From IMG/VR virus record IMGVR_UViG_3300013119_000772, positions 1 through 51,507 of that record: 51,507 nucleotides of DNA; one strand, given 5' to 3'. The translations under genes were made by a program, and so were the position numbers. This DNA comes from a virus. Positions within the stretch are counted from its first letter, which is position 1. Every line of letters starts with the position of its first letter. The notes under the pieces were generated by a model, which saw nothing but the letters and a program-made list of their open reading frames with translations, made no database searches and was not told where the DNA came from. Below are positions 13,301 to 21,232 of this stretch, one piece after another.

Positions 13301-15546
13301 ATACTTCATTGAAGTCCGGCGTTTTGCGCGAAAACTTGCGGTTTGTTTCCGGCTCCACATACATGGCACGTGTTAAAATTAATCGCTCAATGACAGGATC
13401 TAGATCCTATCTAAATGAAAAGGGAGGCATTCATGTCACTAATTCCGCCGGCGCATCAAGTACTTACGCCTACGGATATGGGGTCCTAGGAGCGAGAGCG
13501 TTCAACCACCTACAAGGAGTTCGCTCATTCATAACAGGCGGCAGCGTTGCCGGCGCATCAGCAGAATACCCTCTGCCACAAGATCCATATCATATGCCCG
13601 GATATCGCGAATCGTTCACGATGTACAGCCGACCGACTGCCTTTGGACCGGAATTATCCGGACGAATGCCGTGGTCTCAAGCGAGTGGGTCCGACACTGT
13701 GTATAATAAAAATACATATCATTATCCGCTTGATTCATTTAATGGATTTAACTGGTCGTTTACTCCACCTTATTACCACGGCGAAGCTTGGGCAGATTTG
13801 ATCTTCCGACCAAATCACACCAAGTCTTACGATATTCAACAAATAATGGCAGAAACAATTACTCAATACTGGCGTTGTGACGCCGGACCCGCAGAGTTTT
13901 TGAACCAAACTAGCAAAACGCAAACACTACTTATTAGCAGTTCGTTTAGAAGTCCAAGTGTTTCGGGTAACTTGGCTGTAGAAGCCGGCTCTAAGTACCC
14001 CTCTGCTGGTATCGCGATTAATCAAAACGCAATGCAGTTAAGCGCTAGCTTCAATCTGTTTGGAATTGAAGAAGTACCGTTCCAAGAAACTGACGCTTTC
14101 GGAAACCTGACCACCACGCGAAATGATTCCGTTGGGCAGCGCTGGGTCATCAAGCCCAAATACGAAACTCCGATGTTAAATTTCACCGATACGGGACCAC
14201 ACCCGATCAAATCTGGTTCCTTAAGGGACGACGACGGTATCAAGCGGTGGGAAGACGGCGCAGGAGAACCCGGGTACTTAAGTTCACCCCCCAACCTATC
14301 AGCCTCAGTTCCCCGCGGAATGTGGCATCAGTTTGGTATAATCGAGCCGGATCCCGATAAAGGCATTTTCATGCAAATCGGAGATATCCCAGAAGCTTGG
14401 CTCAAATACCATTGGACAATGCTTAATACGGGGAGCGTTTATAACAAGTACACCCCTCAACTGACATCGATCGGTCACGGCATCCCCGGCGAAGCCGGCA
14501 TGATGAATGATTACACAAAGATCAAATCATTGACAAGTCTTGTCGGATTTGACAAAGGTAAGCCTCGCAAGAGATTAGGGCAGCTAGCAAAAAGCAGAAC
14601 GATAAGAGAAGCTATTGTGGCGGTGCCTTATATCACAGAGACGGTAGACGCGCAAGATATCGGCGCCACAACCGCAGCAACAGCAAATCGTAAAAAATTC
14701 ATTGAGATAAGTCCCGAGAGACTGAGGGCAGCGAAAGACGATAGGATCGGATCTGCCGAGGGAGATTCCTTGATAACTGCTGGAGAATCGATTAGGAAGC
14801 AATTGCAAAAGATGAAGCGCTATGTACTGCCGCCTGAGATGGACTTTCTGAACAACGAATCACTACCAGCGATTGCCATGTATATCTTCGAATTTGAATA
14901 CACTTTTGACAAAGACGATCTCAACTATATGTGGCAGAACCTAGCGCCGCGAGATTCCCAAAAGATCTCCTTTCAATCGCAGTCTGTAGCTCACGAACTC
15001 ATCAACACAGAACTCTTAAGCGAAACAGAGTTGGCAGAAAACCAGAACCTTCGTTGGATGGTGTTTAAGGTCAAACAAAAGGCTCAAGCAGATTACTATG
15101 ACTTGACTTTGCCGCAAGTTGGTGAAGCTCAAATATTAGGAGTCGGCGGAACAACGGTCCCAACAGGAAACAAAGGACAGATTAAAACTAAGAGCGGAAG
15201 CGTCGTTAAATATAACTGGCCATATGATTATGTCTCACTTATCGAATTAATTAAGATTGATGCGCAGATCCTTTATTCTGAACCACGCACGATCTCACGT
15301 GATACCATCGGCACCTCGGGAGTACTTGCCTCTACTGCTCCCCAAGATTTTGGGAGCATGGTCAATGATCTCGTCACTGCACCCGGCTATCGAGGATCCA
15401 CTAGCACTCCATCGCCTGTCTTGAGAGGGGTGCTGGGGGCAGCTTCTCCGCAAATTACGTCAGTGTCTAGAGCGACTTCAATTCAACCTATTGCTCCGAC
15501 ACGTGTCGCCAGCCGGCGCTCAATGAAGTTTAAAGGAGGTTACTAA
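4342..15546 (+). CDS. Giant LamG-domain virion protein (3734 residues)
   Basis: One uninterrupted frame covers about a fifth of the window. At least two regions look like LamG/concanavalin-fold domains. The first spans about residues 200-370 (VTVEFWLKKEAF to LDEFRYWKVARNAQQI). The second spans about 1805-2000 (LSWTGWINFGDQG to GAIDEYTYWTRPLTPLEV). A third, weaker one lies near 800-930 (SVRIKPRGYPLDG to IKYWTKVLDNLSLDQH). Such domains usually bind carbohydrate or mediate adhesion. The rest is Gly/Ser/Thr/Tyr/Asn-rich without coiled coils, which argues against a tape measure. Near residue 3500 lies a more globular segment (LPPEMDFLNNESLPAIAMY). Placed directly after gp25, gp6 and the DNRLRE protein, it is most likely a baseplate or peripheral fibre component; T4 has nothing of this size there. 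It joins the next gene by TAATG. Function is inferred. Confidence 0.75.
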   Translation: MSIKKLFGETVGDLQSADYKNQKETFEPIESARNAEAIELKQNTFVPQVDFAEPENFAKYGSAYLYYSGAMNRILDFYPYDGSKAEKNEFYNGLMGVEKYVFDNLYPKSTGYAVLSPAGYTRVGDMTSDGYGTPSSYEYITFKGGPGTGSAGSTLVSKSPNAYSNKFNYSNIYDTDIYTTENLPTDYGKGTRQSNLKANFDTGVTVEFWLKKEAFDVTATQQEVVFDLWNSASVGNTDYGRLTITIQGSSGSATPFLLTAQSGTVSASFVTQSIGSGLTPSSLTSWGHYAFVFQNSGSMLKTQLYVNGYINDVTSSFSTPGTTNGSLGEITGSMIGRIGALITNPMTNRVSASSARNGDGRLSASLDEFRYWKVARNAQQIGESFFVPVGGGVNTDISNTTLGVYYKFNEGITTVAATDSIVLDYAGRVTNGAWTGYTSTSRNTGSAIVSASAASREDPDPIMRSQHTDVSTLQTNLLESGSFYDSNNNSSFINYAPAWVIEEHENEGNDNLKIISHIMGAYFDKMYLLTSQMPALRQTTYTTASHRPYPFAHHLPQSLGLYSPEIFVDSTILEKFESRTEKELFESKLVDAKNLIYLNLYNNLTNIYKSKGTEKSIRNVMRCFNLDDSLLKLKVYNRDNTYQLKNNLQQSMLDRSSLDFNQSGNIHAVVYQALTGTATPVSRGGQALGYISASRGTAGAYNAEARYGATIEASLTLPKFFSTNDKFNRTWISSSLFGLYQVTTGSITNESGSATTLRASDETNFQIFAVRDAEYSKNVRFLLTSSISPHPIPTLSSSTFPGAYDDSQWNLSVRIKPRGYPLDGMVTGSTTNYPYDVIFRGVNTILGTVRNSFEVTGVMGAPTHYPAGYSAANSYLSGTNFLHSAKRVYAGARRTNLTGTVLNPSDVRFSSIKYWTKVLDNLSLDQHVYDLENAGISGSYREIAPRDTNNAGLDLTNANTIALNWRFDNLTSSNAGGYFNVTDYSSGSALLRDNYGWLGEVVGYQHGGYGWGFPPLEKAVVQKQLTNVFKFIDPEQAVSSDMIQILDKDDEVFGVVETVPDFIYTLEKSQQQAVSDEMLDFFAGVIDFNNLIGAPINRYRDRYKNLEKLREAFYRRVTAVTDVEKFVGYYKWFDDAITEIVSQLVPASSNLVEGVLNTIEPTVLDRSKYETKYPTLDAQVPDLVGVVGGEAESAWDAKLERTTVPRSPRDTTRHVPFWKTRAIRSADEISAARFVGAAAAAIIDAQRETFRKVIVSAPHMSRSAPTFYDHKTNNTYTGNAFKINTLSKLFKVTADKKYDTRGSIKGGVNFDANKNIHFTYAALHPAGPVDQSGGRFVPQNVLIAFMKDLVALPYDNDPKLPIEKIKRYITVNHGRAKVGESDEHLKSSLVFPFNLISSSVKTGYQKEVYDRLTASFEITNLHNDVYGPDMEKPLQGPFTEHVVGGHQSRHVRVNYSSSTHPLDTWRTRPEAWKILLGTCDATFTGAIGMVGADYPWPEWNGYPDVPGNYPAYPMTAALKAVYYRDVVAKRPVNIKNIKLTTGSTILGNYRHTYDFVNTVGTFNNPRGFIENQPTFPANVFQTHTTGATSTNTILDMPRLLRPGTVPAAIQDSHFTFVGDYSTSYLTSAINKSVIVGRFSNHGGPEVQSRGHQDFRSSEYSVYNALNFKNLTVIKPSQGPSGTISETEGIRVSDIHGFDYGLRSQLSRHTARFGRDSLFVTSTAVPYGNAAPGGTYNQLPGFHKVHRNNVGRPKCLDTITYGYNKALTNSSGYDFGAANYLSTLILTGADNNDATNTIMPLIGAVTSSGLSWTGWINFGDQGSAVTQSVTALGLRHTDKTFFEIQKTHGSGEYKFQVYLRLQNTAGGWRTGGGAGDYNLWEFTSTDNWSSGWNHFSVVWDASAVSNGSLASVADKYMKIYYNGVDTEASRVDSNTTKNYYSTWDATKSGAFGFSTPPNNIVVTYNGAFSIGGDFTGLRPMSGAIDEYTYWTRPLTPLEVRSIYNSGTPCDITQSTAYTSDVSKLWDWIRFGTGSTNEKTDIRTANAGTYGIGNRVVGFTGTKTYLPLAVNGGTNPAFELTGGAGHASVLAGCASVITGATTTTTCTDRTIYDNFYVKHPIPRSSKQYTWVTRSLASTNGVFGYAPATFRISSSTGGTKNAYNFVSQSDFGRYYQTSAGSNRSRFGWTSASVAAGIDVNKFIPVDFVGMNTIIVDQLNTSINTMGRTGSNPRIGLPAEDYINYDIINQVQNAESSASILNALTLNRQGIYGYPIWRQVRTGDNPITRWERKNNVVSMMSLTGARGDIARYNVPPVSMEGRPVTVNLTANGMSFGLDVTHNNESVYYPSVAMENQLDIQYDLYDTPFEQLIKSVKQPASPTQLNWVLYTQKLFPSSRNEFTSGSNERIKYDNRFWTSNREARNSKGAYTYQTTSPAAVEFGNNDISYNSLGIIVKQSSWPLDAPDDFMTRTRPMFWKYSSVTLPYLYRGGTGSAGELQNAYTNYFTASFKTFYPWSGQNPWTRSSRPRSYDHWMLAVVGCGALYSRKHLLSISASVVGPSGMKIPETSSRAGHAWSNAAQIWPIGGGEALWEAGTQAGVVTADYGGSAENAKLGIKGSDTSWGFNLSQSAPWKFDTYEDYRYELKLLAKDYGIVPEYRISEHVNEYLQKDPLETRQTTVDTSPDGDLPYKGTYEIVGTNKVPDDGFATFNVDVDVSASYNSLNTQNFFIDYSNTEFLQDFLKIKRETLLGATQIKMVCSAALRFNPYKGFYPAERTIDLVSQFRKSYQKSLFSITGREPDSDDIFPGGGNRDEIFYRKAGSHTRPVSARPLLSAICSPGILYNSIKSGLAVDYPLVLNGNRMMRQYYGALGSGSISSTTFNALDLHQYGAQDNYALTFNPNQYTNSDISAADSSHSKKVFWDKRLPFETMLTPAKYLNGLSVPDQEAHPSASLWNVTCSFAGDEEDDAYTLMASNFFGETAAFFLQDADYTSLKSGVLRENLRFVSGSTYMARVKINRSMTGSRSYLNEKGGIHVTNSAGASSTYAYGYGVLGARAFNHLQGVRSFITGGSVAGASAEYPLPQDPYHMPGYRESFTMYSRPTAFGPELSGRMPWSQASGSDTVYNKNTYHYPLDSFNGFNWSFTPPYYHGEAWADLIFRPNHTKSYDIQQIMAETITQYWRCDAGPAEFLNQTSKTQTLLISSSFRSPSVSGNLAVEAGSKYPSAGIAINQNAMQLSASFNLFGIEEVPFQETDAFGNLTTTRNDSVGQRWVIKPKYETPMLNFTDTGPHPIKSGSLRDDDGIKRWEDGAGEPGYLSSPPNLSASVPRGMWHQFGIIEPDPDKGIFMQIGDIPEAWLKYHWTMLNTGSVYNKYTPQLTSIGHGIPGEAGMMNDYTKIKSLTSLVGFDKGKPRKRLGQLAKSRTIREAIVAVPYITETVDAQDIGATTAATANRKKFIEISPERLRAAKDDRIGSAEGDSLITAGESIRKQLQKMKRYVLPPEMDFLNNESLPAIAMYIFEFEYTFDKDDLNYMWQNLAPRDSQKISFQSQSVAHELINTELLSETELAENQNLRWMVFKVKQKAQADYYDLTLPQVGEAQILGVGGTTVPTGNKGQIKTKSGSVVKYNWPYDYVSLIELIKIDAQILYSEPRTISRDTIGTSGVLASTAPQDFGSMVNDLVTAPGYRGSTSTPSPVLRGVLGAASPQITSVSRATSIQPIAPTRVASRRSMKFKGGY

Positions 15547-17003
15547 TGGCTAAATTTATCAACAAGAAAGAGAGAACATATGATTTCAGGCTTACTCCGT
15601 ACGGACACTACCTGTTCTCGGTGGGCTCGTTTAAACCGGAGTATTATGGGTTTTATGACGATAACGTGATTTACGACAGTGTTTACGCGACGAGTGGACA
15701 ACCAACAGCCGTCTATACACATGTTGAAACGACACCGGCGGACGTTACCCACGAAACTTTAATTCTAGAGGATGCGACCGGGAGAACGCATACGATGACA
15801 TTCAACGATGGTCTCTCTCCGCCGACTGTGGATGCATCTATCATACGAATCAATGGTCTCTCAAACGCCACACAATATGCTGCACAAGTAGCAATTGCGA
15901 CCAATTTTGCATATGCAGGCGGCTACATCTCAATCACAGCAGAGCAAGACGAACAACACGTTATTTTGACAATGACCGCGACCGGCTCTGCTGGCGTTGG
16001 AAAAACTGTCACAGGTACGGCATTCTCTGACGGTTCGGCAACTGTAACCGCTTTTAAGTTTAACACAGAACCTCAAAACAAAATTCATTCGAGAATTAAA
16101 AATGATACGCAGTACTTGGGAACGCAAGTAGTTTTTGAAGACATCGATAAAGGGGGCAACACCTTCACCATGGACGGAACATGGGCTGAACTCCAAGCCG
16201 ATGGCTCGGATTCGCGTTCCTACTTTGAAATTGATATCACCCCAACAATGCAAATTCCGAGAATGGATTCTTATCGGTTCGAGGGCATGTTGGGGGACGC
16301 CAGATTAGAGGGCAACACTCAAAAAGCCCCGGCATGGAAGATAGTGACTTTAGACGGAACGATAAAGTCTTCCTCCCAAACAGACACTTTAAATAACATT
16401 AACATTCCTCAAATAAACATTGAGTTAAACTACTTTAAAAAAGTTGAACCATATGATATGATCGGCAGCATAGAAGAAGAAGACTATAGAAATACCTTGG
16501 CTTCTACTTATGAATTCTCTGATGGGAATGTAATTAAATTAGTTAGCGAAGATCTCATGTTATATGCCGAAGAACTAAACACTGTACTGCTCACAGAAAA
16601 TTTTGATATCGAGGTATTTAAAATTTTGGAAGGCGAGATCCCAGCAACCAATATCACCGAAGCTGATCCCCCTAACCCAGCCAACAGCGAAGTGCCCACC
16701 GACGCGTTCCGACGCAAATATTTTGAGAAGGACACCGAAAGAATTGCCGGCGGTCTCTTGGGAGGCGAATCATATATGGGATCAGCAGTTGTGGATATGA
16801 GCGAACTAACAAGCAGTGTCGCTTACTACTTTGATATCTATAAAGATTATGAGATCAACGAAGAGGTTGCATGCAAAGGCGCCGAGATATACAACAAGGA
16901 CTCTTATTATATCGATCTTGACTTTGAGTGCACGCCTGAAGCCGATGACCCGGTCTTTAACGATATCTATGGACCAGTGACGGAGCCCGAAATATGTCTG
17001 TAA
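15546..17003 (+). CDS. Virion structural protein with LTxxG...FKxxxY..DD N-terminal motif
   Basis: This is a 485-residue protein with a near-perfect AAAGGAGGT ribosome site and a TAATG junction to the giant gene. Residues about 12-40 contain RLTPYGHYLFSVGSFKPEYY followed by GFYDDNVIY. This aligns without gaps to the N-termini of the proteins at 24768 and 25868. Residues about 65-175 form a beta module (LILEDATGRTHTMTFNDG, then INGLSNATQYAAQVAIAT and TGSAGVGKTVTG) like the one inserted in the 2424 protein. The C-terminal half is acidic (pI clearly low by eye) and includes HSRIKNDTQYLGTQVVFED. I do not know its exact role; a baseplate or tail attachment part is the best guess from neighbours. 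It overlaps the next gene by 10 bases. Confidence 0.7.
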   Translation: MAKFINKKERTYDFRLTPYGHYLFSVGSFKPEYYGFYDDNVIYDSVYATSGQPTAVYTHVETTPADVTHETLILEDATGRTHTMTFNDGLSPPTVDASIIRINGLSNATQYAAQVAIATNFAYAGGYISITAEQDEQHVILTMTATGSAGVGKTVTGTAFSDGSATVTAFKFNTEPQNKIHSRIKNDTQYLGTQVVFEDIDKGGNTFTMDGTWAELQADGSDSRSYFEIDITPTMQIPRMDSYRFEGMLGDARLEGNTQKAPAWKIVTLDGTIKSSSQTDTLNNINIPQINIELNYFKKVEPYDMIGSIEEEDYRNTLASTYEFSDGNVIKLVSEDLMLYAEELNTVLLTENFDIEVFKILEGEIPATNITEADPPNPANSEVPTDAFRRKYFEKDTERIAGGLLGGESYMGSAVVDMSELTSSVAYYFDIYKDYEINEEVACKGAEIYNKDSYYIDLDFECTPEADDPVFNDIYGPVTEPEICL

Positions 17004-20000
17004 AATTCTCTGGAAACACAATTAACAAGTTTGGCAAGATGTTGCCAACCCTGTATTTTGAGAAGATCTACCTTTACGATACTCACATCAGGGTTAAGCT
17101 AGCCATGTATGTTGATGCTGTTGAAGATCAAGAAGACGCATTCGCAGCGTACGCCACTGACTATCTTAATGACTTAAACTATTACGTGATGTTTGTGCTT
17201 GACGGTGAAACCTCGCCATATTGGGCATCTTCGACAAACCCGGCAATAGCTGAATACTATCCGATTGATGAAATAGGAGTAGAAGGCACCCGCCGTCTTG
17301 AGAAATTGTTAAGCGGCGAAAAAACGATTTTAGACCTCGTGAGATACGCCGGCGAGCCATCCATGTGTGCTTTGGCTGCAGCCAAGGAAGAATTCGACCG
17401 TGATTCTCCGTACAACGCCGCTGATGTTTTTACCATCGACGGAATCGACAAAATTGATGGCGAATGGGATGGAGAGCCCATCTACTCGGGCGGCGATTCG
17501 TCAGATCCCGACGAATGTTGCGCTCTTGATGGTGGTCTTGATATTCCCACTGAGGTGACGTCGACCACTACTCTGATGGGGACGCCCCTACTGTACCCCT
17601 CGTTTGGAACATACAGGCAGAATTTTTACAGATTTGCGTTTGACAGCTTTACTTCTATTCCGGAAACCATATACAACGCCAATGGTAATCCCATTTATAA
17701 ATACGTGGTCGGTCTAGATCTTGCCACTGACGACGCCTCGATGCATCAGTTTATCCTACAGTTCCACCGAATACCCAAGCTTAGTATGGTGGCGTTTACT
17801 GCTCATCACGATCTGGACATTACCTCCACCAATTATGACTTCTTGGCTGCTGCTCGCTCCAACAAAGGCATAGGCAAGCTATATGATGCTAAAGTGTCCG
17901 ACGCAACGTACGAGAAAGTAACAAATTTTGGTGTCGTGGACTCGGACCCTATATCAATTTATGTGTTGCCGAACCAGTCAGAATATGATGAAACACCAAT
18001 TCAGGCGATTGACAGCGTTTATTACGCCCCAGTTGATGTGACGCTGGAAGAAATTAGGAGCAAGTTTAAGGCGTTTGTGGGGACAGGGCTATCGTCAGAT
18101 AGTCAAATACAAGACATATATGATAGCCTAAACTATATTTTGGAAAAATATGGAGATAGTCCCGAGCTTTTGCCTCGACTGGATGTCTTCCGAAAAACGT
18201 TTCCGGACACGAGTACAGCTACCGCCCCCGGCAAGATATATCAAAGTTTCAAAGTGATGCTTTATAACGCAGACAACGCAGTTAAAAGAGGCACCGTGCT
18301 GATGAAAAAGCTGATTAAAAGTGCGGTAGTAATGGACTATCGCTCAACTGAGCCGCTCACGTGGCAACCACCGGCAGACGAGGACATAGAGATCGGCGCG
18401 CCAGAATTAGAGCACAACTTTATTAATACGGATCTTATGCAAATTAACAAATACGGACTGCACATAGGTCGATATGCCCATGCCACCGGCGAGAACAAGC
18501 AGAATATTTACATAAACGGATACTGGTTTTTTGATTATGAAAGAGCGCTCAGGAAAACATCAAACATCGCCCGCATTTTTCACAATGGGGTTAAAAAGAT
18601 AGATGCCTATTTCGGACGAGGGGTGCTAAATTCTTGTTTCAATTTGATGCACACATTACATGCGCGCAAGCGTATTTTAGATAATATAAATACATACTTC
18701 CTCGGCTGGGGCGGTAAACTTACGCGACATGAGTCGGACTGCCCCTCCCCGGATGCGGGCACCCCCTCGGTGGGTCCCGACCCATCCAACCCATGGGGCA
18801 ACAACACAAACTTTTCGGAAGTCACCGAGATCCCCCCCACGGTAGCAGTTAACCAGTGTTTAACAATATATGACACTGACGCGTTTGACTTTAGCGCCGA
18901 AGCATTTTCCGGCGAGACCGACGCCGATGTCAACCTGTACCCCACCGTGAAATATTATAGAAATTATACAAACTCAGAGTACAAAAACGAGTATGGAGGG
19001 GGCACTTGGGGGTCAATACAATATACGGAAGACCGCAACATCAGCGCGCTGCCTCATTTCTTACGGGAAAATATCGACGGCGTAGAAGATGATGTCGAGA
19101 TATTTGGGGTAACCGCCGGCACCACACACACGACTCACGATTTCATAAGGAATTTTGATTTTTTCGATAAGCTAACAATCGACGGAGAGCCGTACCGCCT
19201 CATGGCATTTGAGTTCCAAGAGTTATCAAAAAACCAGCGCACTGATTACGACTATGAACCAACCTTCAACGATTATTTGATGTTCTCGGTTGTCGTGGAA
19301 GATAAAACGAAAGACGTCTATGACTTGCTTATTTCTCAATATATGTCAATGAGAGACACGTTCATTGAGTATTATGATGCTGCATATGAATTTTGCAGCT
19401 ACAACAACGTTGATGGCAACTTCAACACATTTTTTCAGACAGCCATGGAACAACAAAACTCAGAGGAACCTGAACAAGCCCCATGGATTATGGCGCCAGT
19501 TATATATTATTTTCATGTTGATCTACTAACGGATGCATTTGGCGGAAGCTTCGATAAGATAATCGATGCTGCTATTCGCGAAAGTGAAGGCATAAATCCA
19601 ACTACAGGAAGATTGGAGGACGTAAAAACGTTTAGAGAGAAGATAGAAGAGCTATACAACATAAACTATGAACCCTCCAATCCAGAGGGACTACCAGCAC
19701 ATGCTGAGGGGTTGCGCAACTCGCGCACAATCTTCGGCGGCGCCGGAAAAACATATTTTCCGCTCCCGGAATTGAAGACCGACATGCCGGTTGGTGCCCA
19801 AATTAGCACCATGCCTACCGAGCTGGTCGTGGGCGACGTCGACCCTGACGATATCTTCGGAGAAGATGACCAAGGCGGCGCCGTGACGCCGTTCACCCGC
19901 GGCGGTCTAAAGATGGTCAAGATGGCATTTGGATTTAAACAGATCCCCAAGCACAGCACCGATCACGATTCTGATGGATACATTAGGATTACGCCTGTTG

Positions 20001-20590
20001 GCGGACTTCAAGAGCTTCCCAATGGCGAAAACGCCACCGCCTCAACCGCTGCCACGCTGGAGCAAATATGCTCCCCTTACGGTCGCGACAAAGCCGACGC
20101 AACCGGGATTTACCTGTATAATAGTAATTGGGATTACGATGGTAACAAATGTAGACCAAGCACAGAAAAATACCGCACAGTGTGGCTTTATCCCGGCATT
20201 ACATATACCATTATGTGGTATGCGCGCGCGACTGAAGGCGGAACCGCATACGGCGGCGATCTCGCGCCACTGATCTACACGACTGCCACAATCACTGTGC
20301 CTACGGGAGAGCCCGGCACCGGTGGAGCCGACATAGAGGGTTCTGAAGAAAATAGTGGTCAGAAGATCGACGATCAAGCACAACTAACGGACAGTCGTTA
20401 TAATTACTATGTCTTACGCGCCGGCTGTAAGCGAACCAATGCCTTCGAGGGTGCGTCACGCCGCGGACTTTTTGGCAAGACCAAATCCTCATTCTATGAT
20501 GCGGACCAGAGCTTGTGGGAAAATATCGAGGCGGAACCAGATTGGCGGACCTTCGCCGGTTATAAATTTACTGCACCATATGGCACCTAA
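16994..20590 (+). CDS. Large virion structural protein, unknown
   Basis: The protein has 1198 residues, is acidic and Asp/Tyr-rich, and I recognise no domain. Visible features are a Cys pair in DPDECCALDGG near residue 175, a Pro/Gly/Asp-rich linker around 585-610 (SDCPSPDAGTPS), and a C-terminal region with MVKMAFGFKQIPKHSTDHD that looks like the start of another beta domain. The end includes NYYVLRAGCKRTNAFEG. Its length is similar to T4 gp7 (about 1032), and it sits in the baseplate/fibre block, so a wedge-periphery protein is possible but unproven. It starts inside the previous gene, implying translational coupling. A 57-base gap with a possible late promoter follows. Confidence 0.6.
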   Translation: MSVKFSGNTINKFGKMLPTLYFEKIYLYDTHIRVKLAMYVDAVEDQEDAFAAYATDYLNDLNYYVMFVLDGETSPYWASSTNPAIAEYYPIDEIGVEGTRRLEKLLSGEKTILDLVRYAGEPSMCALAAAKEEFDRDSPYNAADVFTIDGIDKIDGEWDGEPIYSGGDSSDPDECCALDGGLDIPTEVTSTTTLMGTPLLYPSFGTYRQNFYRFAFDSFTSIPETIYNANGNPIYKYVVGLDLATDDASMHQFILQFHRIPKLSMVAFTAHHDLDITSTNYDFLAAARSNKGIGKLYDAKVSDATYEKVTNFGVVDSDPISIYVLPNQSEYDETPIQAIDSVYYAPVDVTLEEIRSKFKAFVGTGLSSDSQIQDIYDSLNYILEKYGDSPELLPRLDVFRKTFPDTSTATAPGKIYQSFKVMLYNADNAVKRGTVLMKKLIKSAVVMDYRSTEPLTWQPPADEDIEIGAPELEHNFINTDLMQINKYGLHIGRYAHATGENKQNIYINGYWFFDYERALRKTSNIARIFHNGVKKIDAYFGRGVLNSCFNLMHTLHARKRILDNINTYFLGWGGKLTRHESDCPSPDAGTPSVGPDPSNPWGNNTNFSEVTEIPPTVAVNQCLTIYDTDAFDFSAEAFSGETDADVNLYPTVKYYRNYTNSEYKNEYGGGTWGSIQYTEDRNISALPHFLRENIDGVEDDVEIFGVTAGTTHTTHDFIRNFDFFDKLTIDGEPYRLMAFEFQELSKNQRTDYDYEPTFNDYLMFSVVVEDKTKDVYDLLISQYMSMRDTFIEYYDAAYEFCSYNNVDGNFNTFFQTAMEQQNSEEPEQAPWIMAPVIYYFHVDLLTDAFGGSFDKIIDAAIRESEGINPTTGRLEDVKTFREKIEELYNINYEPSNPEGLPAHAEGLRNSRTIFGGAGKTYFPLPELKTDMPVGAQISTMPTELVVGDVDPDDIFGEDDQGGAVTPFTRGGLKMVKMAFGFKQIPKHSTDHDSDGYIRITPVGGLQELPNGENATASTAATLEQICSPYGRDKADATGIYLYNSNWDYDGNKCRPSTEKYRTVWLYPGITYTIMWYARATEGGTAYGGDLAPLIYTTATITVPTGEPGTGGADIEGSEENSGQKIDDQAQLTDSRYNYYVLRAGCKRTNAFEGASRRGLFGKTKSSFYDADQSLWENIEAEPDWRTFAGYKFTAPYGT

Positions 20591-20600
20591 TAATAAGTTT

Positions 20601-20608
20601 TATAAATT
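20601..20608 (+). promoter_or_regulatory. Possible T4-type late promoter (-10 only)
   Basis: TATAAATT matches 7 of 8 bases of the T4 late promoter TATAAATA and lies in one of the few intergenic gaps, 40 bases before the gene at 20648. Leaders here are AT-rich, so chance is a real alternative. Confidence 0.3.
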
Positions 20609-20647
20609 GTACAGCTTTCTATTTATTGTTGAAAAGGAATTTTTTAA

Positions 20648-21229
20648 ATGGGACTCTCCACAACTTTAAGCTCCGGACTCCTACAAAGCAAAAGCAGTCG
20701 TCGGCGCATAAAGAACGCTAACAATCTTCAGGTGATCGACGGTCAAGTCTATTCGCCAGCCCACGACTTTGACCAATTGACGATTAGAAAAATTAACAAA
20801 CGAATGCAACGGGCGGGACTAAAAAACAACAGCAATCCGAACGTCAGCGTTCAAAATTTAGCATCCGGAGTTCTACAGATAGCCGGCATTTCACTCACAA
20901 CTCACACAAATCGAAACAAAATAGATTTCTCGCTGATCGCATCTCAACTGGACACGGAAACGTTAGACAATCCAAATATTTTGAATCCGTCACAATATAC
21001 AAATATTCAAAAAAGAAAAATAACATTAGGACCGATGTTTCCCAATTTAAACGATCCTATATATGTGCTCGATGACGCGCCCCCCATAAGAAAACAAACT
21101 CAAATGGAAGCAATCGCGTCAGCCGAAACTGTGCCGAATTTAATATCTATAGCTTATGACATGAATAAGATAACCGAAGATCCACGTCAGCCCACATTGA
21201 GAAACTTTACAAGATACGGAGGGGCATAA
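20648..21229 (+). CDS. Conserved-type virion/neck-region protein, unknown
   Basis: The 193-residue basic protein begins MGLSTTLSSGLLQSKSSRRR, with an Arg/Lys-rich N-terminus. Polar Asn/Gln-rich stretches follow (NRNKIDFSLIASQLDTETLD) and a closing NFTRYGG. There is no transmembrane segment and no recognisable family motif. Its AAGGA site lies about 10 bases upstream of ATG. It is followed after 3 bases by a GTG-started gene, so it heads a tightly packed set (20648-25796) of structural-type proteins. The small size and basic N-terminus would fit a connector or adaptor protein, but this is only a guess. Confidence 0.6.
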   Translation: MGLSTTLSSGLLQSKSSRRRIKNANNLQVIDGQVYSPAHDFDQLTIRKINKRMQRAGLKNNSNPNVSVQNLASGVLQIAGISLTTHTNRNKIDFSLIASQLDTETLDNPNILNPSQYTNIQKRKITLGPMFPNLNDPIYVLDDAPPIRKQTQMEAIASAETVPNLISIAYDMNKITEDPRQPTLRNFTRYGGA

Positions 21230-21232
21230 GAA

